Counted from the stretch's first letter, positions 15,322-24,427 are shown. The stretch: DNA of 64,000 nt from an uncultured Collinsella sp. (GCA_902464565.1 CABQJV010000001.1:1-64000), one strand, 5' to 3'. The notes: generated from the letters alone by a model not told the origin. Translations and numbers: made by a program.

Positions 15322-16740
15322 ATGGCCCTCATCACTTCATACAACGTCCCCGGCCTCTATGTCGAGGACCACAGCATCGACGTCCCCCTTGACTGGCGCG
15401 GCCTGGAGCCGATGCTCCTGGCCGTCGGCAGCACCATGCGCCGCGGCGCTATGCCGGCACCAATCGCCGGCGCGCCCGAGAGCATCAAGCTCTTCTACCG
15501 CGTGGTTTGCGCGCCCGACCGCATCAACGACGATCTGCCGCTGCTCCTGTTTTTGCAGGGCGGCCCTGGTGGCGAGAGCCCGCGTCCGCTCTCACCCACG
15601 AGCGACGGCTGGATTGAGGAAGCCGTCAAACACTTCCGCGTGGTCCTTCCCGACCAGCGCGGCACGGGGCGCAGCAGCTGTGTAGACGGGCGTACGATCG
15701 CGGCTCTGGGCGAGCGCGCGACGGCGGCCGGCTCCGATGCCGCACGCTCGCAGGCGGACTTCCTCAAGCGCCACCTCGCCAGCTCCATCGTGCACGATTT
15801 TGAGTACCTGCGCCTGGTGGGCTTTGGCGGTAAGCCCTGGGTCACGCTCGGCCAGAGCTACGGCGGCTTTTTGACGCTGAGTTATCTGTCGCTCTTCCCC
15901 GAGGGCGTGGCGGCGAGCTTTACCTGCGGCGGCATCCCCCACGTGCCGGCGAGCGCCAGCGAGGTCTACGCGCACACCTTCCCGCGCATGGCCGCCAAGA
16001 CGCAGCAGTATTACGACCGCTACCCCGCCGACGTCGAGCGCGTGGCAGCCCTGGCCGATGCGCTCGAGGCACAGAAGCCCGTGCTGCCCGACGGCTCGCC
16101 GATGACGGTCGAGCGCCTACAGCTCATGGGCAGCGACTTTGGTATGAAGCCGAGCTTTGAGCGCATGCACTGGATTATCGACCACGCGTTTGTTGATGGC
16201 GATGGCACGCTGAGCTGCGGCTCCTCGGTATCCGACGGCTTTTTGATGCGCGCATTCGAGCGCACCAACACACGCACGAATCCGCTGTACTGGACGCTGC
16301 AGGAGTTCATCTACGCCGACGGCGACACCATGCCCATTCGCTGGGCCGCAGCAGAGGAGAAGGCCCATCGTGCCGAGTTCGACACACTCGCGCGCCCGCT
16401 CATGTTTACCGGCGAGGCCATGTTCCCGTGGATGTTTGAGCAGATGCCCGAGCTTATGCCGTTTAAGCCCGCCATGGACCTGCTGATGGAAGACACCAGC
16501 TGGGACAAGATCTACGACCCGCAGCGCCTAGCCTGCAACGAGGTGCCACTCCAGGCCGCGGTGTATTTCGACGATATGTACGTCGATTCGGGCATGCAGC
16601 TCGATACGCTCAGCCGCGTGGGCAACTCGCATGCCTGGGTGACCAACGAGTTCGAGCACGACGGCCTGCACGGCAGCGTGGTGTTCAAGCACCTCTTCGA
16701 CGAAGCGCTCAACCGCGGAGACCTGCGCCGGATCTTCTAG
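15322..16740 (+). CDS. Alpha/beta hydrolase, prolyl aminopeptidase-like (peptidase S33)
   Basis: 472 aa. The oxyanion-hole motif FLQGGPGGESPRP, the PDQRGTGRSS loop and the nucleophile elbow GQSYGG are in the order expected for S33 proline iminopeptidases. The C-terminal third holds a cap and HAWVTNEFEHDGLHG, likely the catalytic His region. ACGGAAG precedes the chosen start. No signal peptide is seen, so it should be cytosolic, releasing N-terminal proline or similar residues. Its position between proA and proB fits proline recycling, though this is inference. Confidence 0.85.
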   Translation: MALITSYNVPGLYVEDHSIDVPLDWRGLEPMLLAVGSTMRRGAMPAPIAGAPESIKLFYRVVCAPDRINDDLPLLLFLQGGPGGESPRPLSPTSDGWIEEAVKHFRVVLPDQRGTGRSSCVDGRTIAALGERATAAGSDAARSQADFLKRHLASSIVHDFEYLRLVGFGGKPWVTLGQSYGGFLTLSYLSLFPEGVAASFTCGGIPHVPASASEVYAHTFPRMAAKTQQYYDRYPADVERVAALADALEAQKPVLPDGSPMTVERLQLMGSDFGMKPSFERMHWIIDHAFVDGDGTLSCGSSVSDGFLMRAFERTNTRTNPLYWTLQEFIYADGDTMPIRWAAAEEKAHRAEFDTLARPLMFTGEAMFPWMFEQMPELMPFKPAMDLLMEDTSWDKIYDPQRLACNEVPLQAAVYFDDMYVDSGMQLDTLSRVGNSHAWVTNEFEHDGLHGSVVFKHLFDEALNRGDLRRIF

Positions 16741-16741
16741 C

Positions 16742-16797
16742 TAAGGAGTGTCCCAAAGTGCCGGCACATAAGGAACGTCCCCAAGTGCCGGCACGAG
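16742..16797 (+). repeat. Dispersed repeat family B, copy 2
   Basis: Contains GGAGTGTCCC, AAAGTGCCGGCAC and ATAAGGAACGTCCCC, then a second AAGTGCCGGCAC. The same modules appear at 29480-29562. Confidence 0.7.
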
Positions 16798-16800
16798 AAA

Positions 16801-16838
16801 GACAGCGCTGCAGGAAACGATCCGCAGCGCTGTCTTTC
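16801..16838 (+). terminator. Terminator between the S33 hydrolase and proB
   Basis: GACAGCGCTGC (16801-16811) pairs perfectly with GCAGCGCTGTC (16824-16834), followed by a T-rich tail. The flanking A-rich side makes it usable for proB on the other strand as well. Confidence 0.85.
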
Positions 16839-16839
16839 T

Positions 16840-16881
16840 TTATGCAAATACGATCAAGTTTTATGCAAATACGATCAAGTT
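16840..16881. repeat. 21-bp perfect tandem duplication at the proB 3' end
   Basis: Two identical 21-bp units (16840-16860 and 16861-16881) each encode the proB terminal codons for LIVFA plus stop. Only the inner one is translated; the outer copy lies in the 3' untranslated region. Confidence 0.95.
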
Positions 16882-17988
16882 ATCCCTGTGTATCGCCGGC
16901 TTCTCGGCCAGGTTAGCGAGCAGGCGGTTGCTGGCGATCTGGTCCTGGCGGCGGCCGGCTGCAAGCTCCAGCACGTCCGAATCGGCCTCGGCGATACCGC
17001 GGGCGACGACCATACCGCTCGGATCGCACACATCGAGCACATCGCCCTCGGCAAACTGGCCATCGACCTCGCGAATACCCACCGCAAGCAGGGAAGAGCC
17101 ACGGCTGACCAGCGCCTTCGCAGCACCGTCATCAACCGTCACCGAGCCGTGGGCCTTGTCGCCCAGCGCGATCCACAGTTTGCGGGGTGCAATGTCCAGG
17201 CGCTCCGCCGGCGGATCGAACAGGGTTCCCACGCTCTCGCCGCGGGCGAGACGCACGAGGGCATCGGGCTCCTCGCCCGAGCAAATCACGCTCTGAATGC
17301 CCGCCGTCATCAGGATGCGGCTCGCGCGAATCTTGGTGATCATGCCGCCCGTACCCACCGAGGTCGAAGAATCACCCGCCGAGGCAATGATCTTGGCATC
17401 GATCTTATGCACGACCGGGACAAACTCGGCCGTCGGATCCTCGTGCGGATTGGCGGTGTAGAGGCCGTCGATGTCGGACAGCGTCACGCACAGGTCGGCG
17501 GAAACCAGGCAGCTCACGAGCGCCGCCAGCGTGTCGTTGTCGCCAAACTTGATCTCGTCGACGGTAACGGTGTCGTTCTCGTTGACGACCGGCACCACGC
17601 CCAGCTCCACCAGACGCAGCAGGGCGTCGCGCGCGTGCAGGTAGGACGTGCGACGCGCCGTGTCGTGACGCGTGAGCAGCACGAGCGAGGTGAGCAGGTC
17701 GCGCGCATGGAACTCCTCGTCGTAGGCCGACGAGATGATGCACTGACCAGCCGAGGCGCAGGCCTGCAGGCTCGGAAGGTCGCCGACCGGCTTGCGGTCG
17801 AAGCCCAACACGGGATAGCCACAGGCGATAGCGCCCGAGCTCACCACGACCAGACGCCAGCCGAGCTTGCGCAGCGCTGCGGCTTGATCGGCAAGTCCGC
17901 CGATAAAGGCGCGGTTGACCTTGCCATCGGCGCCCACCACCGTGGACGAACCGATCTTTACCACCATCGTTTTATAAGAAGTCGTCAT
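16861..17988 (-). CDS. proB: Glutamate 5-kinase
   Basis: 375 aa: an amino-acid kinase domain (VVKIGSSTVV, VSSGAIACG, NENDTVTVDEIKFGDNDTLAA, the latter for glutamate and ATP binding) and a C-terminal PUA domain (~residues 280-360). It phosphorylates glutamate to glutamyl-5-phosphate, the committed and usually proline-inhibited step of proline synthesis. The ribosome site before the start is weak; MVVKIG seven codons in is an alternative. See proA for the split arrangement. Confidence 0.97.
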   Translation of the reverse strand: MTTSYKTMVVKIGSSTVVGADGKVNRAFIGGLADQAAALRKLGWRLVVVSSGAIACGYPVLGFDRKPVGDLPSLQACASAGQCIISSAYDEEFHARDLLTSLVLLTRHDTARRTSYLHARDALLRLVELGVVPVVNENDTVTVDEIKFGDNDTLAALVSCLVSADLCVTLSDIDGLYTANPHEDPTAEFVPVVHKIDAKIIASAGDSSTSVGTGGMITKIRASRILMTAGIQSVICSGEEPDALVRLARGESVGTLFDPPAERLDIAPRKLWIALGDKAHGSVTVDDGAAKALVSRGSSLLAVGIREVDGQFAEGDVLDVCDPSGMVVARGIAEADSDVLELAAGRRQDQIASNRLLANLAEKPAIHRDNLIVFA

Positions 17989-18036
17989 ACGTCAAACCAA
18001 TCAACTGTTCAGCGAACGGGCGAACGGGCAAGCGAG

Positions 18037-18075
18037 AAAATGATCCGTTATCTTCCGTCGCATGCTGATCATTTT
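18037..18075 (-). repeat. Dispersed repeat family D, copy 2
   Basis: AAAATGATC / GATCATTTT form inverted arms around a 21-nt centre. It lies between pncB and proB, and the pncB stop codon is inside the right arm. Confidence 0.55.
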
Positions 18076-19574
18076 GCCCAGGGGAAAGCCGAGGCCGCGG
18101 CCATGTTCTTGCGCACGAGCTCGTCGCGCACCTGAGCCAGGCCCTGCTCCATGCCCACCACATAGGTCTGCGGGTACAGGAAGCGCTTGAAAGCTGCGTC
18201 CAGATGATCGAGCGCCCAAACACAGCGCTCGCGCGCGTCCTGGATGCTCTCACGCGGAGCCACTGCGCTGCCATCGCGCACGATCGGCACCAGCAGCTCG
18301 CGATACTCAAGCTCCGACACGTCGGTCACCAGGGCGGCATCATTCACGGCCACGAGGGTATTGCCGCGCGCGGCGCCCTCCCCCACCAGATGGTCCTCGT
18401 CGTAGATCATGTCGCAGACCGGGCCGCCAAAGCCGTCGTAATAACGGCGCACGCGCTGCACGCCCGGGATCGTGCGCTTGTAGGGCTGCTCGGAGAGCTT
18501 GACCACCGGCGTCCACGGGTCGGCCTCGCTCGCACGGCGGGCGGAAAGCTTGTACACGCCGCCCAGCGCCGGCTGGTCGTAGCAGGTCGCGAGCTTGGTG
18601 CCCACGCCAAAGCTATCGATGGGCGCGCCCTGGTCGAGCAGCGACTGAATCGTGTACTCATCCAGATCGTTAGAAACCGAGATCCCCACATAGGGCAGGC
18701 CCTCGGCATCGAAACGACCGCGGACATACTTGGAGAGCTTGGCGAGGTCGCCCGAGTCAATGCGAATAGCCGACAGGCGCTCGCCCGCCGCCTCCATCTC
18801 CTTGGCAACCGTAATGGCATGCTCGCAGCCCTCGCGCACATCGTAGGTGTCGATGAGCAGCGTGCAGTTCTTGGGGCTCGACTTGGCAAAGGCGCGGAAG
18901 GCCTCGAGCTCGGAATCGAAGCTCATCACCCAGCTGTGCGCATGCGTGCCAAAGACGGGAATACCGTAGCGGCGGCCGGCGAGCACATTGGACGTAGAGG
19001 AGCAGCCGGCGACGTAGCTCGCGCGCGCAACGGCCAGGCCGCCATCGGGACCCTGGGCTCGGCGCAGGCCAAACTCGGCCACGGGACGGTCGTCCGCCGC
19101 CAGCACCACGCGCGCCGTCTTGGTGGCGACAAGTGTCTGGAACCCGACGATGTTGAGCAGCGCCGTCTCGAGCAGCTGGCACTCGAGCGCAGGACCGGTG
19201 ACGCGCACCATGGGCTCGCGTGGAAAGACGAGCTCGCCCTCGGGGACGGCGTCGATATTTACATGCGCACGAAAATCGCGCAGGTAGTCGAGGAATGCGG
19301 ACTTGAACATCGCGCCGCCGGCCGGGGCCTCAAGCGATGCGAGGTAGTCGATATCCTCGGGCGTAAAGCGCAGATTCTCGACTAGCTCGGGCAGCTCGGC
19401 GGTGCCGCACATGACGGCATAGGCGCTGCCAAAGGGATGGTCGCGGTAAAACGCGGTAAAACAACCCTGCTCATTGGCCTTGCCGCTCTCCCACAGGCCC
19501 TGGGCCATAGTGAGTTCGTACAGATCGGTGAGCATTGCGATGTCGGTGGGATGAGAGATATCGGTCAAAGCCAT
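18069..19574 (-). CDS. pncB: Nicotinate phosphoribosyltransferase
   Basis: 501 aa. It has the N-terminal LTDLYELTMAQGLWESG, FTAFYRDHPFGSAYAV, the central EFGLRRAQGPDGG (residues ~163-175) with the family's catalytic region, GTHAHSWVMSF and IRIDSGDLAKLSKYVR segments of the PncB/NAPRTase family. AAAGGTCG precedes the start. It joins nicotinate to PRPP with ATP hydrolysis to give nicotinate mononucleotide in the NAD salvage pathway. Confidence 0.95.
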   Translation of the reverse strand: MALTDISHPTDIAMLTDLYELTMAQGLWESGKANEQGCFTAFYRDHPFGSAYAVMCGTAELPELVENLRFTPEDIDYLASLEAPAGGAMFKSAFLDYLRDFRAHVNIDAVPEGELVFPREPMVRVTGPALECQLLETALLNIVGFQTLVATKTARVVLAADDRPVAEFGLRRAQGPDGGLAVARASYVAGCSSTSNVLAGRRYGIPVFGTHAHSWVMSFDSELEAFRAFAKSSPKNCTLLIDTYDVREGCEHAITVAKEMEAAGERLSAIRIDSGDLAKLSKYVRGRFDAEGLPYVGISVSNDLDEYTIQSLLDQGAPIDSFGVGTKLATCYDQPALGGVYKLSARRASEADPWTPVVKLSEQPYKRTIPGVQRVRRYYDGFGGPVCDMIYDEDHLVGEGAARGNTLVAVNDAALVTDVSELEYRELLVPIVRDGSAVAPRESIQDARERCVWALDHLDAAFKRFLYPQTYVVGMEQGLAQVRDELVRKNMAAASAFPWAK

Positions 19575-19656
19575 GGGGCGACCTTTCGGATGTGTTGTGC
19601 AGAGGTTGAGGGTTGGGCGAGGCGGACGTGCGGGCATGGAGCCCGTCGCGAACAGG

Positions 19657-20115
19657 TTAGTGCAGGCCCATGCTGCCCGTGATCGTGTAAACCATAAAGA
19701 CGATAAACGCGATGAGGGCGAGCACGATGATGATTTTTTGAGCCGGCGCCATGCCAGGGATCTCGTTCTCGCCCGTAGGTTCCTTGGAGGTAACCATGCG
19801 CTGGGCAAAGGTCATCTCGTCACGGCTCGGCTTGGGCTCGACGGGCTCGGGGCGAGCGGCTTTTTTGGGCTGAGGTTTGGGCGCGGCAGGTGCAGGCTTC
19901 GCAGCAGCGGGCTTGGGTGCGGGCGCGGGCTTGCGCTCGGATGCGGCGTTCGAGGCGACCTCCTCGGCCTTCGCACGCTCGGCGCGCAGGGCAGCCAGCT
20001 CCTCACGCTCGCGACGGGCCTCTTCCCGAGCCTCGCGGCGGGCCTTCTCAGCGCGGAGCTCTTCCAACTCAGCGCGCTCCTCGTCGGACAATGGTTGGGA
20101 CACAAGCTCGGCCAT
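19657..20115 (-). CDS. Unrecognised tail-anchored coiled-coil protein
   Basis: 152 aa, start chosen for AAAGGG upstream. Residues ~5-55 are a highly charged Glu/Arg/Ala helix (DEERAELEELRAEKARREA), ~60-105 a Pro/Ala/Lys-rich linker, and ~125-147 a single membrane helix (IIIVLALIAFIVFMVYTI) near the very C-terminus, with almost nothing after it. That topology places the coiled coil in the cytoplasm. No family was recognised. It follows a tRNA terminator and has no clear operon partner. Confidence 0.7.
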   Translation of the reverse strand: MAELVSQPLSDEERAELEELRAEKARREAREEARREREELAALRAERAKAEEVASNAASERKPAPAPKPAAAKPAPAAPKPQPKKAARPEPVEPKPSRDEMTFAQRMVTSKEPTGENEIPGMAPAQKIIIVLALIAFIVFMVYTITGSMGLH

Positions 20116-20133
20116 GGTATAGCCCTTTCTTTT

Positions 20134-20166
20134 AAAAAAAGCCGCCGACACAATGTCAGCGGCTTA
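20134..20166 (-). terminator. Terminator of tRNA-Ala
   Basis: AGCCGCTGACA pairs with TGTCGGCGGCT (one mismatch) around a 3-nt loop, with a run of seven T on the minus strand. Confidence 0.8.
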
Positions 20167-20179
20167 TCAAATCCAAGGG

Positions 20180-20252
20180 TGGAGACGAAGGGAGTCGAAC
20201 CCTCGGCCTCTGCCATGCGACGGCAGCGCTCTCCCAACTGAGCTACGTCCCC
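20180..20252 (-). tRNA. tRNA-Ala (anticodon CGC)
   Basis: Complete cloverleaf on the minus strand: acceptor GGGGACG/CGTCTCC, anticodon stem CTGCC/GGCAG with loop GTCGCAT, and T arm GGGTTCGACTCCC. Anticodon CGC reads GCG. CCA is not encoded. Confidence 0.93.
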
Positions 20253-20402
20253 AGGACAAGTCGATATTTTACCTACGGCTCGCCAACTGTCAACGCCCAA
20301 TAACCAGTCTTTTTGGGGCGCGGCTATTTTGGCAACTTTTCGAACAGGCGATCCTCTCGATGATTTTTTATCCCCGTCCCAGAAAAATCATCGACGAACG
20401 CA

Positions 20403-21341
20403 CTACTTTGCGCTGGTAAGAACACCGGTGGTGTCGAAGGCCGGGGTGAAGCTCTCGTCTACCGCGCCGCCCTCTTGCCAGAACATCGTCGTAAAACCCA
20501 GGTCGTCGGCATGGTCGAGCACCTGCTCGTACTCCTCACGCGTCACGGCGCGTGCCAGGTCGCCGCCCTGCTCGCGCATGAGCGCATTGGGCGTGTACTG
20601 GTTCATAACCGAGATCGGCACGTCGCCCACCGTCTGCCACACCAGGTCCAGCACGCGACACGAATCGTCTGCATGCCCCGGAAGCACCAGGTGACGCACG
20701 ATCATGCCACGCTTCATAAGCCCGTCCTCGTCCACCAACTCTCCCCCGCGGCGCTCGATCTCGCGCGCCATCTGGGCCAGACCCGACACGGCCACACGCG
20801 GGTAATCCTTTATATGGGAGAGCGACTGCGCAAGCCCGGCATCGGCATATTTAAAGTCGGTGAGCCACACATCGACCAGGTCGCCCAGCGCCGCCACGGC
20901 ACTCGCGCGCTCGTAACCACTCGTGTTGTAGACGATTGGGATAACCAGTCCGCGCGCCCGTGCCGCGGCAATCGCGGCAGGCAACAGGTGCGCATAGTGC
21001 GTCGCCGTCACCAAATTGATGTTGTTGGCACCCTGGTCCTGCAGTTCCAGCATAATCTCGACCAGGCGCTCAGGCGAAATCTCAAGGCCAAAATTGCCGG
21101 TCGAGATCTCGTGGTTCTGGCAGTAGATACATTTGAGCGAGCAGCCGCTAAAGAAGATCGTGCCCGAACCGGCCTCGCCCGAGATAGGCGGCTCCTCCCA
21201 CATATGAAGCGCGGCGCGGGCCACCTTGAGCGTGTCGTTAGCACCGCAGACGCCGTGCGCGCCCTCATCGCGCGCCGCACCGCAACGGCGCGGACACAAA
21301 TGGCAGGCGGGCGAAAAAAGTTCGGTCAACGACGTCGGCAT
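20403..21341 (-). CDS. Radical SAM protein, PflX/COG1313-like
   Basis: 312 aa, start at 21341 chosen for GGAG 9 nt upstream. The radical-SAM cluster motif is FSGCSLKCIYCQN (~residue 70-82), preceded by an extra N-terminal Cys group CHLCPRRCGA and VCGAN, the arrangement of the PflX-like family related to pyruvate-formate-lyase activases. It should bind a 4Fe-4S cluster and S-adenosylmethionine. The target is unknown and no glycyl-radical enzyme gene is adjacent. Confidence 0.82.
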   Translation of the reverse strand: MPTSLTELFSPACHLCPRRCGAARDEGAHGVCGANDTLKVARAALHMWEEPPISGEAGSGTIFFSGCSLKCIYCQNHEISTGNFGLEISPERLVEIMLELQDQGANNINLVTATHYAHLLPAAIAAARARGLVIPIVYNTSGYERASAVAALGDLVDVWLTDFKYADAGLAQSLSHIKDYPRVAVSGLAQMAREIERRGGELVDEDGLMKRGMIVRHLVLPGHADDSCRVLDLVWQTVGDVPISVMNQYTPNALMREQGGDLARAVTREEYEQVLDHADDLGFTTMFWQEGGAVDESFTPAFDTTGVLTSAK

Positions 21342-21467
21342 AAAACCATGCTCCAAAACAACGATTCAGCAGCTCAAACGTAAAGGGATCAACCCCACAG
21401 ACGGCTCGAGCCCAAGGCGCCGTAATCGTCCGACACGATTTTTGTAATGTCAAGACTGGAATCGATA

Positions 21468-21610
21468 AAGTGCCGCTTTATGATGTAGGTATTCCGCCCC
21501 CCGCGGAGCAACTGGGTGAACCGTCGCGTTTATTTAGGGAGCCCACACAGTCGTACCTAGTACAGGTATCCTTCGTTGTTAAGGACGCTGGAACAGTCGA
21601 TGAGGGCACC
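21468..21610 (+). ncRNA. Structured RNA candidate, 6S RNA-like
   Basis: A 525-bp gene-free stretch holds a sequence whose ends pair: GTGCC (21470-21474) with GGCAC (21605-21609), then TTCCGC with GCTGGAA further in. Between them lie a G/C-rich open region and small hairpins (TACCT-AGTAC-AGGTA, TCCTT-AAGGA). It ends directly in a strong terminator. A long rod with a central bubble and the GGGCACCCACC end resemble 6S RNA of Gram-positive bacteria, but this is recognition by eye. A weak promoter (TTGTAA, 16 nt, GATAAA) lies just upstream. Other structured RNAs remain possible. Confidence 0.5.
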
Positions 21611-21636
21611 CACCTGTTTTAGGTGGGTTCATTTTC
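21608..21636 (+). terminator. Terminator of the structured RNA
   Basis: ACCCACCT (21608-21615) pairs with AGGTGGGT (21621-21628), followed by a T-rich tail. Confidence 0.8.
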
Positions 21637-21866
21637 GTAACGTGGGGGGTGGTTTTCTTTTGCCGAAAATTGCCATTACAGTCCATATGGATCCACGCCG
21701 GCATCCCGACAAGCCATCGACAACATCCCAATATCTGGTAAGCGCGTGATTATCGCTGCGTGCAATTCCATGCACCCCCCTTGGTCGAGTATTATGGTTC
21801 GGCTATGCCCTTTGCGCATGGCGTTCTTCTGACCTTTTCCTTCGACGCTTGGCGGTTTTTAGATTC

Positions 21867-23066
21867 ATGGCTTCATCCCCGAGCTACATACCGTACCTAT
21901 GCGTGGCAGCGGCGGCCTTTATCACGACCTTCCTCACGGTACCCCTGGTCAAGCGCCTGGCAATCAAGCTCGACGCCGTCGACTATCCTTCTAAGCGCCG
22001 CATCAACACCAAGCCCATCCCGCGTTTGGGCGGAACGGCGGTGTTTTTGGGCCTGGTCGTCGCCTGCACTGTGCAAATCCTAGGCACCTGGTACCTGGGT
22101 TGGCCGCCCGTTTTGGTGCCCCACCCCCGTCTGCACATCAGCTACCCCATACTTGCGCTTTCTTTTACCGTCATCTTTGCGACCGGCGCTATCGACGACG
22201 TCTTCCAGCTCACGCCCAAGCAAAAGCTGGCCGGACAGGTCCTCGCCGCGCTTATCGCCTGCATGGGCGGCCTGCGGATCGGCGTCATCGTCAACCCGTT
22301 TGCTCCCGGCGAGATCATGCTCGGATGGCTCGCCTACCCCATTACCGTGATCTATCTGGTGGCATTCACCAACATCATTAACCTCATCGACGGCCTCGAC
22401 GGCTTGGCCACGGGCATCTGCGGCATCGCATCGTTCACCATGTTTTCGATGGCTGTTCTCTCGGGCCGCATCGACGCCGCCGCGCTCTCCATTGCGCTCT
22501 TTGGCGCCTGTCTGGCCTTTTTGCGCTACAACTTCAACCCCGCAAGCATCTTCTTGGGCGACTCGGGGTCGTTGCTTCTGGGCTTTGCGCTGGGCTCCAT
22601 CTCGCTGCTCAACGTGAGCCGCACCGCCGCACTCACCTCGCTTATCATCCCGCTCATCGTTGCCGGCGTGCCCATCATCGACACGTTTAGCGCCATTGTG
22701 CGCCGCAAGCGCGCCCACATTAGCATCGGGCAGGCCGACAAGGGCCACATCCACCACCGCCTGATCCAAGAAGGCTACAACCAAAAACAGGCCGTGCTGC
22801 TCATCTATGCCTGGTGCATCATGCTTTCGGCCGGCGCCGCCGCGATTAACCAGGTCGAGGTGCCCATGCGCGTGCTCATCTTTACCGTGCTCGCCATTGG
22901 CTCGGCGGCCTTCGCCAAGCATCTACATCTATTTGAGCCCGTGCTGCTCCACCATTACAACAAGCGCACGCACGAGGACGAGCTGGTCACCCCCGACGAC
23001 CCCGCTTTTAAGCAGGAGGAGCAGGCAGCCGAGGAGCGCAAAGAAGAGCGCCACCACAAGCTCTAG
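21867..23066 (+). CDS. WecA/MraY-type polyprenyl-phosphate sugar-1-phosphate transferase
   Basis: 399 aa with about ten to eleven hydrophobic segments. Family motifs are visible: KLDAVDYPSKRRINTKPIPRLGG (loop 1), GAIDDVFQLTPKQKL with the acidic pair, NIINLIDGLDGLATG, and IDTFSAIVRRKRAHISIGQADKGHIHHRL, the His-rich loop typical of the bacterial WecA/TagO group rather than MraY. It transfers a sugar-1-phosphate (usually GlcNAc) from UDP to undecaprenyl phosphate at the inner face of the membrane, starting wall-polymer or capsule synthesis. The C-terminal ~30 residues are charged and acidic. Confidence 0.9.
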   Translation: MASSPSYIPYLCVAAAAFITTFLTVPLVKRLAIKLDAVDYPSKRRINTKPIPRLGGTAVFLGLVVACTVQILGTWYLGWPPVLVPHPRLHISYPILALSFTVIFATGAIDDVFQLTPKQKLAGQVLAALIACMGGLRIGVIVNPFAPGEIMLGWLAYPITVIYLVAFTNIINLIDGLDGLATGICGIASFTMFSMAVLSGRIDAAALSIALFGACLAFLRYNFNPASIFLGDSGSLLLGFALGSISLLNVSRTAALTSLIIPLIVAGVPIIDTFSAIVRRKRAHISIGQADKGHIHHRLIQEGYNQKQAVLLIYAWCIMLSAGAAAINQVEVPMRVLIFTVLAIGSAAFAKHLHLFEPVLLHHYNKRTHEDELVTPDDPAFKQEEQAAEERKEERHHKL

Positions 23067-23225
23067 GGCAAGCTGCCAAGGATGTGCCAAGGCACCGTTG
23101 GCCAAGCGCGGCCGCGCCGCGCCCATCGCACAAGCCACCCCTCTCCCGCCCCTCGCCTACTTACGCCCCGCCCCTCCAATAAACGCGTTATCATCTTGAC
23201 CCATGAACATACGTTAGGAGCAATC

Positions 23226-24275
23226 ATGCCAAACGAGAACAGCTACGAAGTCGCGCTGCAAAAGAGCAACGCCATTCGCAAGGGCTTGGCCAATACGCCC
23301 GAGAAGTTCACCATGCTCACCGGTGATCGCCCCACCGGCCGTCTGCACCTGGGCCACTACTTTGGCACCCTCAAGGGCCGCGTTGAGCTGCAGAACATGG
23401 GCGCCAAGACCAACGTGCTCATCGCCGACTACCAGGTCATCACCGACCGCGACACGACCGAGCACATCCAGGACAACGTGTACAACATGGTCATGGACTA
23501 CCTTGCCTGCGGTATCGACCCCAACAAGACCATGATCTACGCGCACTCCGCCGTGCCCGCCGCCAACCAGCTCATGCTGCCGTTCCTGTCGCTGGTGTCC
23601 GAGGCCGAGCTGGCGCGCAACCCCACGGTAAAGGCCGAGATGGAGGCCTCGGGCCACGAGCTCACCGGCCTTCTGCTCACCTACCCGGTGCACCAGGCCT
23701 GCGACATCCTGTTCTGCAAGGGCAATGTGGTGCCCGTCGGCCGCGACCAGCTGCCGCACATCGAGCTCACCCGTACCATCGCCCGCCGCTTTAACAACCG
23801 CTACGGCAAGGTGTTCCCCGAGGTCGACGCACTGCTGTCCGAGACCCCGCTGCTGCCGGGCCTGGACGGTCGCAAGATGAGCAAGAGCTACGGCAACGCC
23901 ATCAATATTTCGATGACCGCCGAGGAGACGGCCAAACGCATCAAGAAGAGCCAGACCGACTCCGAGCGCATGATCACATTCGATCCCGAGAACCGCCCCG
24001 GCGTGTCTGGCCTGCTTTCGACAGCCGCCATCTGCACCGGTCGCTCCGAGGTCGAGATTGCCGAGGAGATCGGTATGGGCGGCTCCGGCCAGCTCAAGAA
24101 GTACGTGACCGAGGCCGTCAACGAGTACTTCGCACCGATCCGCGAGCGTCGCCAGCGCTACGAGAACGATTTGGACTATGTGAAGGACGTCCTGCACGAG
24201 GGCAACCGTCGCGCCAACGAGATCGCCGAGCAGACCCTGGCAGAGGTTCAGGACGCCATGGGCATGGTGTACTAG
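23226..24275 (+). CDS. trpS: Tryptophanyl-tRNA synthetase
   Basis: 349 aa, class Ic. The HIGH box appears as TGDRPTGRLHLGHYFG and the KMSKS loop as LDGRKMSKSYGN. AGGAG lies 6 nt before the chosen start. It charges tRNA-Trp using ATP. It follows the WecA-type gene by 160 bp and has its own terminator. Confidence 0.97.
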   Translation: MPNENSYEVALQKSNAIRKGLANTPEKFTMLTGDRPTGRLHLGHYFGTLKGRVELQNMGAKTNVLIADYQVITDRDTTEHIQDNVYNMVMDYLACGIDPNKTMIYAHSAVPAANQLMLPFLSLVSEAELARNPTVKAEMEASGHELTGLLLTYPVHQACDILFCKGNVVPVGRDQLPHIELTRTIARRFNNRYGKVFPEVDALLSETPLLPGLDGRKMSKSYGNAINISMTAEETAKRIKKSQTDSERMITFDPENRPGVSGLLSTAAICTGRSEVEIAEEIGMGGSGQLKKYVTEAVNEYFAPIRERRQRYENDLDYVKDVLHEGNRRANEIAEQTLAEVQDAMGMVY

Positions 24276-24310
24276 ACCGATCTGCTGGCTTGAGTTTTCG
24301 ATTGCTTTAG

Positions 24311-24338
24311 GGCGGGCGCTACGGCGTCCGCCTTTTTT
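24311..24338 (+). terminator. Terminator of trpS
   Basis: GGCGGGCGC (24311-24319) pairs with GCGTCCGCC (24324-24332, one G-T pair), followed by six T. Confidence 0.9.
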
Positions 24339-24387
24339 GGTGCCCGACCTGTTCGGCTCCGCCCATCGCACTCCCCCGACAAACAGG

Positions 24388-24427
24388 AACAGGCCCGCTG
24401 GCAGTCAGTTGCCGGCGGGCCTGTTCC
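24388..24427. other. Long hairpin in the trpS-MGMT gap
   Basis: GAACAGGCCCGC pairs perfectly with GCGGGCCTGTTC, with a further TGGC/GCCG stem inside, but no T run. The rest of the 390-bp gap, apart from the terminator and a family A repeat, shows nothing recognisable. Confidence 0.6.
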
